Assembly: GCA_020433455.1 (NCBI GenBank)
Contig: JAGRCP010000067.1
Span: forward strand, 1 to 54,962
Origin: Caldilineaceae bacterium
GTDB lineage: Bacteria > Chloroflexota > Anaerolineae > Caldilineales > Caldilineaceae
Direction: 5' to 3'
DNA length: 54,962 bases
Each line of letters starts with the position of its first letter. The stretch's first letter is position 1. The notes below the pieces were generated by a model. The model did no database searches and was not told the origin of the DNA. It saw nothing but the letters and a program-made list of their open reading frames with translations. The position numbers were made by a program, and so were the translations under genes. This document shows, piece by piece, positions 23,818-36,090 of the stretch.

Positions 23818-25169
23818 TCACTCTGCGGCTCGCTTTATTTTGAGCGGCGCGTTGCCGATACCCGGCCAGACCCGCGCCACGCCCAGCCCTGCACGTATGC
23901 CAATCCACAAGTTTGTGGCCAGCCAGATGCGGTTGAGCGCGTCCGGCGCGGCCGGGTTGATGAAGAACAACAGGATCGCACCGATGCCTGTTGCCAGAAA
24001 AACGGCATTGCGCAGAAAGCGAAAGTCCCTCGTGCCCCAGTGGATGCCGTCGGTGACAAAGGCCAGCGCGTTGATGGGCTGAATCCAGGTCGCGGTCAGC
24101 CACGCTGATAAGAACAGGGGCCAGGCCGCGGGCGGAACCAGGAGGCGCGCCAGCCAATCCCGCCCAATCCACATGCCGCCGGCCATGACCGCGCCTAACG
24201 CCACCGCCCACTCTGCGCTGACCGCGGCGACGCGTCGGGCCTGGCGAATGTCGCCCGCGCCGATAAAATAGCCTACCAGGCTCTGGGCCGTGATGGCCAG
24301 CGCATCCAATCCCAACGCGGTGAAGGTCCAGAACTGACGAATCGCCTGGTGCGCGGCGCCGCTTTCCGCACCGGCCTGGGTTGCGACGCGCGTCGTGAGC
24401 AGCAGGAAGAAGGTCAGCATCCCCGTGCGCAAAAAGAGATCCCGGCCGACCTTGAGCAGATCTGTCGCCTCGCTCAGGCGGAGGTCCGTCGTCCGCCCCA
24501 GGCTGCGTAACACGACGGATGCGGCCCAGAGCGCGCCCACCCACTGGGAGAAGGCTGTGGCCGCGGCCGCGCCCGTCACGCCCAAGGCCGGAATGGGGCC
24601 GTAGCCGGTGATGAGGAGGGCGTCCAGCGCCATGTTGATCACGTTGACCGTGACCGCGATCCACAAGGGCGTGCGCATATCCTGACGGCCGCGCAGTACG
24701 CCAAAGGCCGCCAGCATGAGCAGCACCGCGGGCGCGCCCCAGAGGCGAATGCGCATGTAGATAATTGCCTGGCGACGGACCTCGTCTTCCGCCCCCAGCA
24801 GGCGACTGATGGGTCCTGCTGCGGGCAGGCCTAGAACGATGAGAAGCGCTCCGCAGAGGAGGCTGAGGACAAAGGCCAGGTTGGCAATGCGCGCCGCCCG
24901 CTCGTAGCGTTCCCGCCCCAAAGCCTGGGCCACTTCGGTCTGGGAGCCGATGCCCAGAAAGCCGAAGATCCAGAAGATGCTGGAGAGGGCCATGGTCCCC
25001 ACGCCCAAAGCGGCCAGGGGCTCGGCGCCCAGACGGGCCACAAAAGCCGTATCCACCAAGCCTGTGAGGGGCTCGGCGATCAGGGAAAAGAGGACGGGAA
25101 CTGCCAGCGTCAGCAGGGTGCGATGGGGGCGCTGGATGAAAGGGTGTTGCTCAGGCTGTGCGGATGGAC

Positions 25170-25173
<4 letters not shown>
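23818..25173 (-). CDS. MATE-family efflux transporter (DinF-like)
   Basis: Multidrug and toxin extrusion transporter, 451 aa, with about 12 hydrophobic segments arranged as two similar halves. The N-terminus ([24 protein letters not shown]) and [17 protein letters not shown] match the DinF branch. It should use a sodium or proton gradient to export organic cations or toxic compounds. The ATG overlaps the stop of the upstream ADP-ribosylglycohydrolase-like gene by 4 bp (ATGA), so the two are co-translated. No substrate can be inferred from the neighbours. Confidence 0.88.
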
Positions 25174-26598
<1,425 letters not shown>

Positions 26599-26612
<14 letters not shown>

Positions 26613-27504
26613 CCGTCTGCTCCTGTCGTTGTCGTCGCGCGTAGAAGTAAAGGGCGATGAGGGTGGCGATGTAGGGCGTCATGGCCGTGAACTGGGAGGG
26701 AATCCGATAGTTCTGGAGATAGATGCCCAGAACATCGGCAAAACCGAAGAGAAGGGAGATGACGGCCAGCCCCCAGGGATTGCCGCTTACCAGGATGATG
26801 GCGGCCAGGGAAATCCAGCCGCGCCCCGCGGACATGTTTTCCGAAAAGAGATTGACGTAGCCCAGGGAGAGGAAAGCGCCGGCAAAACCGCAGAAGATGC
26901 CGCACAGCAGCAGGGACATGACCCGCAGGCGGTTGACCGAAACGCCCGATGTTTCCAAACTCATGGGGTTGAAGCCTGCCGCACGCAGACGCAGCCCGAA
27001 GCGGGTGCGGTAGAGCAGGTAGGCGCTCAAGAGCACCGCCGGGATGGTCAGATAGACGATGAGATTTTGACCGGATAAAATCCGGCCCAAAAACGGGATA
27101 TCGCTTACCAGCGGCAGGGAGATGCGGGGAACGGGCTGAATGCCCGGCCCGGCAAAGACGCCCTTGACGCCGAAGCTCTGGCGCAGCAGATAGGTCGTTG
27201 CGCCCAGCGCGAAGAGGTTCAGGGCGATGCCGGTGACGAACTCATCGGTGTGGAGATAGACGGCGAAGAGGATGAAGATGAGGGCCAGAGCCAGGGAGCC
27301 GGCCAGGGCCAGGCCGATGCCCGCCACCCAAGAGCCGAAGATAAACGAGCCCCAGACCGCGCAGAATGCAGCCATGAGCATCATCCCCTCCATGGCGATA
27401 TTAAAGACGCCTGCGTGGTAGGTGAAGCCGCCGCCCAGAGCGGCCAGCAGGATGGGCGTGGCGCCCGCAATCATGCCGTTAATCAGGCCGGTAAGAATAT
27501 TCAT
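26599..27504 (-). CDS. Nucleoside/simple-sugar ABC transporter permease (YufQ/NupQ-like)
   Basis: Integral membrane permease, 301 aa, about 8-9 hydrophobic segments. [21 protein letters not shown] and [22 protein letters not shown] are signatures of the branched-chain/ribose-type permeases paired with BMP-family lipoproteins, and the latter carries the coupling-helix region. The family partners (BMP binding protein, ATPase and YufP permease) are missing here; the upstream neighbour is a phosphatase gene. It is therefore an orphan subunit, perhaps left by deletion or working with components elsewhere. ATG 27504 overlaps the phosphatase gene end by 26 bp and has no clear ribosome-binding site, suggesting coupled translation. 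The upstream start at 27591 is rejected. Confidence 0.85.
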
Positions 27505-28039
27505 GGGTAAATGATTCCAGTTGACGTTGGTGACGGGGCTCCAGCTTGGTGAGGGAACGCTTGCTGAGCATGAGTTGATTGGCCTCGTCAAAGCTCAGAC
27601 CATGCTCGCGCATGAGGTAGGCCGCCAGGACCGTAGCCGAGCGTCCGCGGCCCTTGGCGCAGTGGACGAGTACGTGGCGTCCGTCTGCAACCTGCCGGGC
27701 GATCCACGCGACGCCCTCGGCCAGAACGGCCGCATCGGGAACGGTTACGTCCAGAACGCGCAGGTGCAGGTATGTGATATCGTGGGCCGCGTAGAAGTCC
27801 GTATCGTCCTCCCTTTCGGCCCGGATATTGAGCACCGCGTTGATGTCGTTGTCCAGGAGAAAGGTATAATCCCGCGCGTAGGTGGGCGCGCCGCCCAGCC
27901 AGAGCGTTTCGGAAATGCCCTCAGCGGGCGTAATCCGGTCAAACCAGGCGTGCCTGCGCACCTGCTCGTAGTAGTAGCGAATGCCCGGATAGAGCTTATC
28001 GAAAAGCCAGTGCTGGGGCGTAATGCGTGCGTTGCTCAT
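27479..28039 (-). CDS. Dual-specificity protein phosphatase
   Basis: Cysteine-based phosphatase of 186 aa. The active-site P-loop is C127-x5-R133 in [13 protein letters not shown]. The general-acid Asp is probably D97 in RVLDVTVPD, and [13 protein letters not shown] is the typical substrate-loop strand. It resembles small plant-type and bacterial DSPs that act on phosphoproteins or phosphoinositide-like lipids. It overlaps the orphan ABC permease gene. A hairpin element (family A) lies just upstream and could hold its promoter. Confidence 0.85.
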   Translation of the reverse strand: MSNARITPQHWLFDKLYPGIRYYYEQVRRHAWFDRITPAEGISETLWLGGAPTYARDYTFLLDNDINAVLNIRAEREDDTDFYAAHDITYLHLRVLDVTVPDAAVLAEGVAWIARQVADGRHVLVHCAKGRGRSATVLAAYLMREHGLSFDEANQLMLSKRSLTKLEPRHQRQLESFTHEYSYRPD

Positions 28040-28055
28040 CTATCTATCGTTTCTT

Positions 28056-28140
28056 GTAACCATACAGGTTCCTCCGGGAAGGTCTGCAAAAAACATGTCG
28101 TTCCCAGAGAGAAGCCTCTCGGAGGCTGTATTCTAATTGG
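28056..28140. repeat. Hairpin element family A, copy 2
   Basis: It opens GTAACCATACAG, contains CTCCGGGAAGGTCTGC and GAGAAGCCTCTCGGAGG, and runs to CTGTATTCTAATTGG. It fills the 104-bp gap between the phosphatase and biotin-carrier genes. Confidence 0.65.
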
Positions 28141-28143
28141 TTC

Positions 28144-28668
28144 TTATTCCTGCCCGTTTACGGGGTCTGTCGGTTGGGCCAGCGTTACCAACATTTGCCC
28201 GCGCTGGACGACCTCGCCGGCGCGGCAGTTGACGGCTTCCACCCGGCCGGCACGCGGCGCGGTTAGGCGAATTTCCATCTTCATAGCCTCCAGCAGGACC
28301 AACACATCGCCCTTTTCCACCGCATCGCCTTGGCTCACCAGCACATCCAGCACCAGGCTGGGCATGACCGCGGCCAGCGTACTGTCGCCCGCCCCGCCGC
28401 GTCCGCGTTGCGCCCGTCGTCGGGGATCGACTTTGACCAATGTCCACGTGGCGCCGTCCAATCCCACGTAGCGGGCGTCGCCGTCCGCGGCGACGTAGGC
28501 CCGGGTTTGCCGTCCATCCACGTTCAAGTCCAGCCTGCTCCGCGCGTCCGTCAGCGCGTGAACGCGATACGTGTGCGCCCCAAGAGTGACGACGTAGGCG
28601 TCGCCTTGCTTTTCAACCGCTACGGTTGCCGTACGGTCGCCGGCAGTGTAGGTGAAGTCCCGGGTCAT
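28144..28668 (-). CDS. Biotin carboxyl carrier protein of an acyl-CoA carboxylase
   Basis: Protein of 174 aa whose C-terminal 75 residues are a biotinyl domain. The biotinylated lysine is K130 in LLEAMKMEI. The hydrophobic flanks VMPSLVLDVLVSQGDAVEKG and VNCRAGEVVQRGQMLVTL form the usual beta barrel. The first 90 residues resemble the biotin-carboxylase/carboxyltransferase linker domain of MCC alpha chains, here encoded as a separate gene instead of being fused to the biotin carboxylase. It starts 6 bp after the biotin carboxylase stop and closes the operon. Confidence 0.88.
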   Translation of the reverse strand: MTRDFTYTAGDRTATVAVEKQGDAYVVTLGAHTYRVHALTDARSRLDLNVDGRQTRAYVAADGDARYVGLDGATWTLVKVDPRRRAQRGRGGAGDSTLAAVMPSLVLDVLVSQGDAVEKGDVLVLLEAMKMEIRLTAPRAGRVEAVNCRAGEVVQRGQMLVTLAQPTDPVNGQE

Positions 28669-28674
28669 TTTAGT

Positions 28675-30237
28675 TTAATCGCCTCCCATGCGAAAGCCGG
28701 TGCGCTGGGCCCACGGGCTGTAGACGTCGTCATTTTCGCCGCTCGCACCGCCCGCGCCTTGAGCCGTGACCGCGGGCGCATCGTTCAGAATTTCGTACAT
28801 GGCCGCGGCGATGAAGGTCAAATCGGGCGCTTCTTCTGTGGACGGCTGCCAATCGCCGAAATAGTCGTCGACAAAATTCGTCGTGATGCTTCCTGCGGCA
28901 AAGGCGGGATGGGCCATGATGTCGCGCAGAAAGGGGATGTTGGTCATGAGATCGCCCAGGATCACGTAATGGCGCAGCGCCCAGTCCATGCGGCTGATGG
29001 CGTCGTTTCGATCCTCGCCCAGCACTATCAGCTTGGCAATCATGGGGTCGTAGTGACGCGTGATTTCGTCGCCGCCGGCAATGCCCGCGTCCACGCGTAC
29101 GCCGGGTCCCGTTGGGGCCGCCGCACGCAGCACCTTGCCGATCGCGGGCAGGAAGTCATTGCTGGGATCTTCGGCGTAGATGCGACATTCCATGGCGTGA
29201 CCGCGCTGGGAGAGCGCGGCCTGGGTGTAGGGCAGCGGTTCGCCCGCAGCCACGCGAATCTGGGCCTTGACCAGGTCCACGCCCGTTGCCAGCTCGGTGA
29301 TGGGGTGCTCTACCTGGAGGCGCGTGTTCATTTCCAGAAAGTAGAAGTTGCCGGCGCGATCGACCAGAAACTCGATGGTCCCCGCGTTGACGTAGTTGAC
29401 CGCGCTGGCTGCCGCGACCGCTGCCTCACCCATGCGCGCCCGTAGTTCCCGGGTAAGGAAGGGCGAGGGCGTCTCTTCAATGATTTTCTGATGACGGCGT
29501 TGAACCGAACATTCCCGCTCGAAGAGGTGGACGATATTGCCGTGGGCATCGGCCAGAATTTGGAACTCGATGTGGCGGGGCTGTTCGATGCGCTTTTCCA
29601 GGTAGATGCGGGCGTCGCCGAAGGCGTTCAGCGCTTCGCGCCGGGCTGATGCCAGGGCCGCGGCCAAATTTTTCGGCTCGAAGACGGTCCGCATCCCTTT
29701 GCCGCCGCCGCCTGCCACCGCCTTGACCAGCACCGGATAGCCGATTTCCGCCGCGGCAAGGTGCAGATCGGCGTCCGCTTCACTGGCCTGGTAGCCGGGC
29801 ACAACGGGCACGCCCGCCTGCTGCATGGCCGCGCGGGCTGACGTCTTGCCGCCCATAATGCGCATGGCCTGGGGCGACGGACCGATGAAGGTGATGCCCG
29901 CGGCCGCGACTGCATCCGCGAAGTCGGCATTTTCAGCCAGAAAGCCGTAGCCGGGATGAACCGCATCACAGCCGAGTCGTCGGGCCGCATCCAGGATGAC
30001 GTCGCCGCGCAGATATGATGCGCCGGGCGGGGGCGGGCCGATGCAGACCGCCTCATCAGCCAGCGCGGTATGGAGCGCCTCCGCGTCTGCCTCAGAGTAG
30101 ACCGCAACGGTGGCGATGCCCATCTCCTGGCAGGCGCGGATGATGCGCACCGCAATTTCTCCCCGGTTGGCGATGAGGATTTTTTGGAAGAGGGGGCGGG
30201 GCATTCCATCTGTAGGTGAAAGAGGCTTGTTGGTCAT
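28675..30237 (-). CDS. Biotin carboxylase subunit of an acyl-CoA carboxylase
   Basis: ATP-grasp biotin carboxylase, 520 aa. FQKILIANRGEIAVRIIRAC is the N-terminal domain, VKAVAGGGGKGMR the glycine-rich ATP loop, HIEFQILAD and EMNTRLQVEHPITE the metal and bicarbonate site. A C-terminal stretch of about 60 residues goes beyond the usual 450 and includes an Ala/Gly-rich tail. It carboxylates the biotin of the carrier encoded next to it, for transfer by the carboxyltransferase encoded upstream. The carrier gene follows after 6 bp and the carboxyltransferase gene ends 44 bp upstream. Confidence 0.92.
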   Translation of the reverse strand: MTNKPLSPTDGMPRPLFQKILIANRGEIAVRIIRACQEMGIATVAVYSEADAEALHTALADEAVCIGPPPPGASYLRGDVILDAARRLGCDAVHPGYGFLAENADFADAVAAAGITFIGPSPQAMRIMGGKTSARAAMQQAGVPVVPGYQASEADADLHLAAAEIGYPVLVKAVAGGGGKGMRTVFEPKNLAAALASARREALNAFGDARIYLEKRIEQPRHIEFQILADAHGNIVHLFERECSVQRRHQKIIEETPSPFLTRELRARMGEAAVAAASAVNYVNAGTIEFLVDRAGNFYFLEMNTRLQVEHPITELATGVDLVKAQIRVAAGEPLPYTQAALSQRGHAMECRIYAEDPSNDFLPAIGKVLRAAAPTGPGVRVDAGIAGGDEITRHYDPMIAKLIVLGEDRNDAISRMDWALRHYVILGDLMTNIPFLRDIMAHPAFAAGSITTNFVDDYFGDWQPSTEEAPDLTFIAAAMYEILNDAPAVTAQGAGGASGENDDVYSPWAQRTGFRMGGD

Positions 30238-30281
30238 GTTTGGTCCGCCGATTCGTTCTTCATAATTGCCGTCGGAATTTC

Positions 30282-31892
<1,611 letters not shown>

Positions 31893-32179
31893 GGGTGGCT
31901 TCCTTGCCTGGAGCGAGACGCCCGCTCCTGCCGGACCCGGCGGGAGCAAACCGTCTGAACGAATCATGCCTGCATTATAGAAGGCGCGCCGGGCTGTCGC
32001 AATATTGGTTATGGGGCGAGGTAAAAGCGAAAAATGCAGGGTGTTGCGGAATTTTGCTACATCCGGGATGCCCCCAGGCGGAAAAGCGGGCGCCCGCTTT
32101 TTAACTTTGCTCTGACGCGATTCAGCGTTACCATAAGCCTGATTTTACCCATCGCTCAGCCGTGCAGGGAGTCGCGCTC

Positions 32180-33136
32180 ATGTTCTCATTTCTGTCGGGC
32201 CCGCCCATCGCCGCCGTTACCCTGAACCCAGCCGTAGATCAGACCATCAATGTTCCCAATTTCGCCGTGAATCAGGTGAATCGGGTGACGGCCACGCGCA
32301 GGGACCCGGGCGGCAAGGGCGTCAACGTAGCGTCGATCCTGGCCGACCGGGGCTTGCCGGTGACGGTGACCGGCTTTTTGGGGCGGGAAAACGCCGCAAT
32401 TTTTGAGGAGCTTTTTCGGCGCAAGGCAATCCTTGATCGGTTTGTGCGCATTGCCGGGGCCACGCGTACGGGCATCAAGATCATCGATGATGTGCAGGGA
32501 ACTACAACCGATATCAACTTCCCCGGCCAGACGCCTACGTCCGGCGATGTGGACGCCCTCCTGACCGAGACCGTTGAGCTGGCAACCCAATGTGACTGGT
32601 TCGTCATGGCGGGGAGCTTGCCCGCGGGCGCGCCGCCGGCCCTCTACTATGACCTGATTACGCAAGTGCGGACAGCCGGCGGCCGGATTGTCCTGGATAC
32701 GAGCGGTCCGGCCCTGGCTAAGGCCCTGCCTGCCGGGCCTACTCTGGTCAAACCCAACATTCACGAGATGGAGGCGCTTTGCGGACGAACCCTGGGCAAT
32801 CGTGCCGCGGTCGTGGATGAGGCCCAACGTTGGCGCGCCCAGTACGACATTCAAATCGTTGTGGTCTCTCTGGGCGCTGAGGGCGCGGTGCTGGTTGCCG
32901 AAGGCGCGGCGCTTTACGCCCGTCCGCCCGCGGTGACGGTCGCCAGCACGGTGGGCGCGGGCGATGCCATGGTCAGCGGATTGGTCGCAGGGCTGCACGA
33001 CGGCCTAAGTCTGGCCGAGTCACTGCGCCAGGCGACGGCCTTTGCCGCGGGCGCAGTTACCTTTATCGGGTCGGGTCTGCCCGCGCCTGAAGCGCTGGCG
33101 GAATTAACCAACCAAGTCCAAATGGAGGAGATGTGA
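32180..33136 (+). CDS. PfkB-family sugar kinase (1-phosphofructokinase/tagatose-6-phosphate kinase type)
   Basis: Ribokinase-fold kinase, 318 aa. The N-terminus IAAVTLNPAVDQTINV and DPGGKGVNVASILADRG are the FruK/LacC substrate signature, and STVGAGDAMVSGLVAG holds the catalytic Asp and anion hole. LVKPNIHEMEALCG is also typical. It phosphorylates a hexose phosphate; fructose-1-phosphate and tagatose-6-phosphate are the main candidates. ATG 32180 with CAGGGAG is chosen over GTG 32162. Its stop overlaps the lactonase start by one base (TGATG), so the two form an operon. Confidence 0.85.
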   Translation: MFSFLSGPPIAAVTLNPAVDQTINVPNFAVNQVNRVTATRRDPGGKGVNVASILADRGLPVTVTGFLGRENAAIFEELFRRKAILDRFVRIAGATRTGIKIIDDVQGTTTDINFPGQTPTSGDVDALLTETVELATQCDWFVMAGSLPAGAPPALYYDLITQVRTAGGRIVLDTSGPALAKALPAGPTLVKPNIHEMEALCGRTLGNRAAVVDEAQRWRAQYDIQIVVVSLGAEGAVLVAEGAALYARPPAVTVASTVGAGDAMVSGLVAGLHDGLSLAESLRQATAFAAGAVTFIGSGLPAPEALAELTNQVQMEEM

Positions 33137-34215
33137 TGGAAGGCAATTCGCTTTTTATCGGTTCTTACACAACTACGTTGGGTCATGTAACGGGGCAGGG
33201 GGCAGGCATCTATCGCGTAATGTTTGATCCGGTAACCCGTGCATTGGGCGAGGTTACGCTTGCCGCCGAACTGCCCAATCCCTCGTACCTTGCCTACGCT
33301 CCGGGACTCATGCGCCTTTATGCCGTGGAGGAATCTTCGCCGTCCGGCGAACCTCGCATCGTCGCTTTTGCCGTCTCGCCGGACGATGAGTTGCTGGAAC
33401 TCAACAGTCGTCCTGCCCTGGGCGGCGCGCCTTGCCACGCCCTGGTTGACCCAGCTGAGAAATGGCTCTTTGTCGCCTATTATGCAGGCGCCATGGCCGC
33501 GGTCTATCCGCTTGCGGAAGGCGGTCTGCTGGGCGACGCTATCGAGGTAATCCGCCTGACGGGAAGCGGGCCGAATGCCGCACGCCAGGAAGCGTCGCAT
33601 CCCCACGCGTGCGTATTGGATCGCCTGGGCAATTACCTTTTTGTGCCCGATCTGGGAACGGATCGGATCATGGTTTATCGTTTTGATGCCGAGACGGGCA
33701 AGCTGAGCCCGTTGCCGCCAGGCCTGGCTTTGCCGGGCGCGGGACCGCGTCATCTTGCGGTTCACCCTGACAACCGCTTCCTCTACGTCGCCAACGAGCT
33801 GAACGCCACCGTCACGCTCTACGCCCATGATGAGGGCAATCTGACTGCGTTGCAGTCGTTCTCGACCGTGCCCGCCGGCCTCAGCGGAGATGCTGCGCCC
33901 GCCGCGGTTCGCCTGACCCATGACGGGCGTTTTCTTTACGTGTCGAATCGGGTCAGAGGGGCAACGAACGGGCAGTATACTTTGGCGGCATTCGCCGTTG
34001 ATGGAGAGAACGGCGCGCTCACGAATCTGGGCTACTACGCCACTGGCGGCGTTACGCCCCGGGACTTCATTATTACAGACAATTCACTGCTGGCGGCCAA
34101 TCAGGACGCCCACAACCTGACGGCCTTTTCCCTGGATAGCGTGACCGGCGTGCTGACGCCCGCGGGCGCGCCCGTCTCGGTCCCGTCGCCTGCCTGTCTG
34201 GTTCAGGCCGTGTGA
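33136..34215 (+). CDS. Lactonase-family beta-propeller protein (6-phosphogluconolactonase-like)
   Basis: Seven-bladed propeller of the Pgl/YbhE lactonase family, 359 aa. Repeated blade motifs include LPNPSYLAYAP, SHPHACVLDRLGNYLFVPDLG, GPRHLAVHPDNRFLYVANEL and LTHDGRFLYVSNR. E. coli YbhE hydrolyses 6-phosphogluconolactone; other members act on related sugar lactones. ATG 33136 has GGAGGAG 5 bases upstream, and the gene overlaps the kinase stop by one base. A sugar-phosphate role fits the kinase partner, but no glucose-6-phosphate dehydrogenase is nearby. Confidence 0.82.
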   Translation: MEGNSLFIGSYTTTLGHVTGQGAGIYRVMFDPVTRALGEVTLAAELPNPSYLAYAPGLMRLYAVEESSPSGEPRIVAFAVSPDDELLELNSRPALGGAPCHALVDPAEKWLFVAYYAGAMAAVYPLAEGGLLGDAIEVIRLTGSGPNAARQEASHPHACVLDRLGNYLFVPDLGTDRIMVYRFDAETGKLSPLPPGLALPGAGPRHLAVHPDNRFLYVANELNATVTLYAHDEGNLTALQSFSTVPAGLSGDAAPAAVRLTHDGRFLYVSNRVRGATNGQYTLAAFAVDGENGALTNLGYYATGGVTPRDFIITDNSLLAANQDAHNLTAFSLDSVTGVLTPAGAPVSVPSPACLVQAV

Positions 34216-34232
34216 GAGACGAGAAAGCAGAA

Positions 34233-34290
34233 ATAAGAAACGCGTCCTGGAAGGCGGGTGCCTCTCAACGGGACGCGTTTCTTGTTCCTT
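34233..34290. terminator. Bidirectional terminator between lactonase and isocitrate lyase genes
   Basis: AAGAAACGCGTCC (34235-34247) pairs with GGACGCGTTTCTT (34271-34283). The stem is A-rich on the left and T-rich on the right, so it can act for both converging genes. Confidence 0.75.
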
Positions 34291-34307
34291 ATTCCTGATT
34301 TTCCCTC

Positions 34308-35591
34308 CTAGCCGTGGAACTGGGCCTGCTCCGTTGAGCCTTGGAGGGCCATGGTGGACGCCTCGCCGCTGGTGACGGTTATCTGTACGGCATCGAAATA
34401 GCCTGCGCCTACGAAGCTCTGATGTTTGACCGCGGTGAAGCCCTGGTCCTGCATGGCGAACTCCTTCTCCTGCATTTCGGAGAAAGCAGCCATGCCCCGG
34501 TCCCGATACCCGCGGGCCAATTCGAACATGCTGCTGTTGAGGGAGTGGAAGCCGGCCAGGGTCACGAAGAAGAACTTATAGCCCATTTCGGCCAGTTGCT
34601 CCTGGAAGGTGGCAATGGTGTCCACATCCAGGTTGCGGCGCCAGTTGAAGGACGGCGAGCAATTGTAGGCCAGCATCTTGCCCGGATATTCTTCGTGGAT
34701 CGCCTGGGCAAACTCACGCGCCTCGCCTATATCGGGCGTGGAGGTCTCGCACCAGATGAGATCGGCGTAAGGCGCATAGGCCAGACCGCGGCTGATGGCA
34801 TTCTCCAGTCCGCCCTTGATGTAGTAGAAGCCCTCCATAGAGCGCTCCTGGCTTAGGATAAAGGGCTGGTCGTAGGGGTCCACATCGCTGGTAATGAGCT
34901 GGGCTGAATCGGCGTCGGTGCGGGCCACGACCAGCGTGGGCACGTCCATGACGTCGGCGGCCAGGCGTGCGGCCTGGAGCTTCTGGATAAATTCCCGGGT
35001 GGGGACGAGGACCTTCCCGCCCATGTGGCCGCATTTTTTGGCCGAGGAGAGCTGATCCTCAAAGTGAACGCCCGCCGCGCCCGCTTCGATCATGGCCTTC
35101 ATGAGTTCAAAGGCGTTCAGGTTGCCGCCAAAGCCGGATTCGGCATCCGCCACGATCGGAGCCATCCAGTAGGTATCGTCCTGGCCGTTGAGGTGGGCGA
35201 TCTGGTCAGCGCGAATCAGAGCGTTATTGATGCGCTTGGCCAGGGCCGGCGCAGCGTCGGCAGGGTAGAGGCTTTGGTCAGGGTAGGTCTGGCCCGCGGT
35301 GTTGTTATCACCCGCTACCTGCCAGCCGCTCAGGTAGATGGCCTTGAGCCCGGCCTGCACCATCTGCACGGCCTGGTTGCCGGTTACTGCGCCCAATGCG
35401 CGTACAAACGGATCCGCGTGGAGCAACTGCCAAAGACGCTCTGCGCCCATGCGCGCCACGGTGTACTCGATTTGAAAACTGCCGCGTAGACTCAGCACCT
35501 GCTCCGGCGTGTAGTTGCGTCGAATGCCCGCCCAGCGCGCCGCGGCTTCCCACTCATCGCGCAGGTCATCGCTTAAACTTTTCTCATACAT
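34308..35591 (-). CDS. aceA: Isocitrate lyase
   Basis: Glyoxylate-shunt enzyme, 427 aa, cleaving isocitrate to glyoxylate and succinate. The catalytic KKCGHMGGK motif is at 185-193 with C187; [13 protein letters not shown] holds the metal-binding Asp, and VARTDADSA and YNCSPSFNW are family markers. ATG 35591 follows GGGAG; the longer start at 35702 would add an unrelated leader. Malate synthase is not in the window. The enzyme lets the cell grow on acetyl-CoA made by fatty-acid or leucine degradation, consistent with the carboxylase genes nearby. The 496-bp gap behind it (35592-36087) shows no gene. Confidence 0.95.
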   Translation of the reverse strand: MYEKSLSDDLRDEWEAAARWAGIRRNYTPEQVLSLRGSFQIEYTVARMGAERLWQLLHADPFVRALGAVTGNQAVQMVQAGLKAIYLSGWQVAGDNNTAGQTYPDQSLYPADAAPALAKRINNALIRADQIAHLNGQDDTYWMAPIVADAESGFGGNLNAFELMKAMIEAGAAGVHFEDQLSSAKKCGHMGGKVLVPTREFIQKLQAARLAADVMDVPTLVVARTDADSAQLITSDVDPYDQPFILSQERSMEGFYYIKGGLENAISRGLAYAPYADLIWCETSTPDIGEAREFAQAIHEEYPGKMLAYNCSPSFNWRRNLDVDTIATFQEQLAEMGYKFFFVTLAGFHSLNSSMFELARGYRDRGMAAFSEMQEKEFAMQDQGFTAVKHQSFVGAGYFDAVQITVTSGEASTMALQGSTEQAQFHG

Positions 35592-36069
35592 CTCCCTGTT
35601 TCCCCCTTGATCTAGAAAAACGTGGCTGAAATAATGTTGGGATTTACGCGTTCCGAGCTTGGCGAAGGATGAAAAATCCGGCTTCGACAGACAGTACCCC
35701 AAGCCTGCCGAAGGGCTCAGTCAACGCCGACTTGCGTAATTCCTGAATGTGCTCCAATCGGATGGATCGGTCATGCAAACGTAACGATTTACGCTTTGGG
35801 AAAGAATGGACTCGTTGCCGGACGTTGGGGTACTGAATCTGCTGTTCGCTGTTGCCGGATCATGGCGGATTCCGGTTACAGGAGGGTTACGTCCTGCGTC
35901 TATCCGCGTATGTTACACATCAATCTATTGCATTGCGATTGTCGGCGCGTTGCGCGCACGTTGTGAGGGCGTGGGAAAGGAGCAAGCGGGCTCTCGCCGG
36001 GGAGAAAATGCCGGGATGAGCAGAGTTTATATGGTTAGCGGGTGCGTGAATATTTGATGCGTGATGGAC

Positions 36070-36090
36070 TCCGGCACGCATCACGTATCA
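36070..36090 (-). repeat. Heptamer array and hairpin at the wax-ester synthase stop
   Basis: On the minus strand TGATACG and TGATGCG are in tandem, and the first TGA is the gene's stop codon. TGATGCGTGATG (36055-36066) pairs with CATCACGTATCA (36079-36090), so the stop codon lies inside a hairpin. Confidence 0.6.

Noticed and set aside
35806-36057. 83-codon plus-strand frame upstream of isocitrate lyase
   Set aside because: No ribosome-binding site, no recognisable motif and no typical codon pattern; treated as non-coding.
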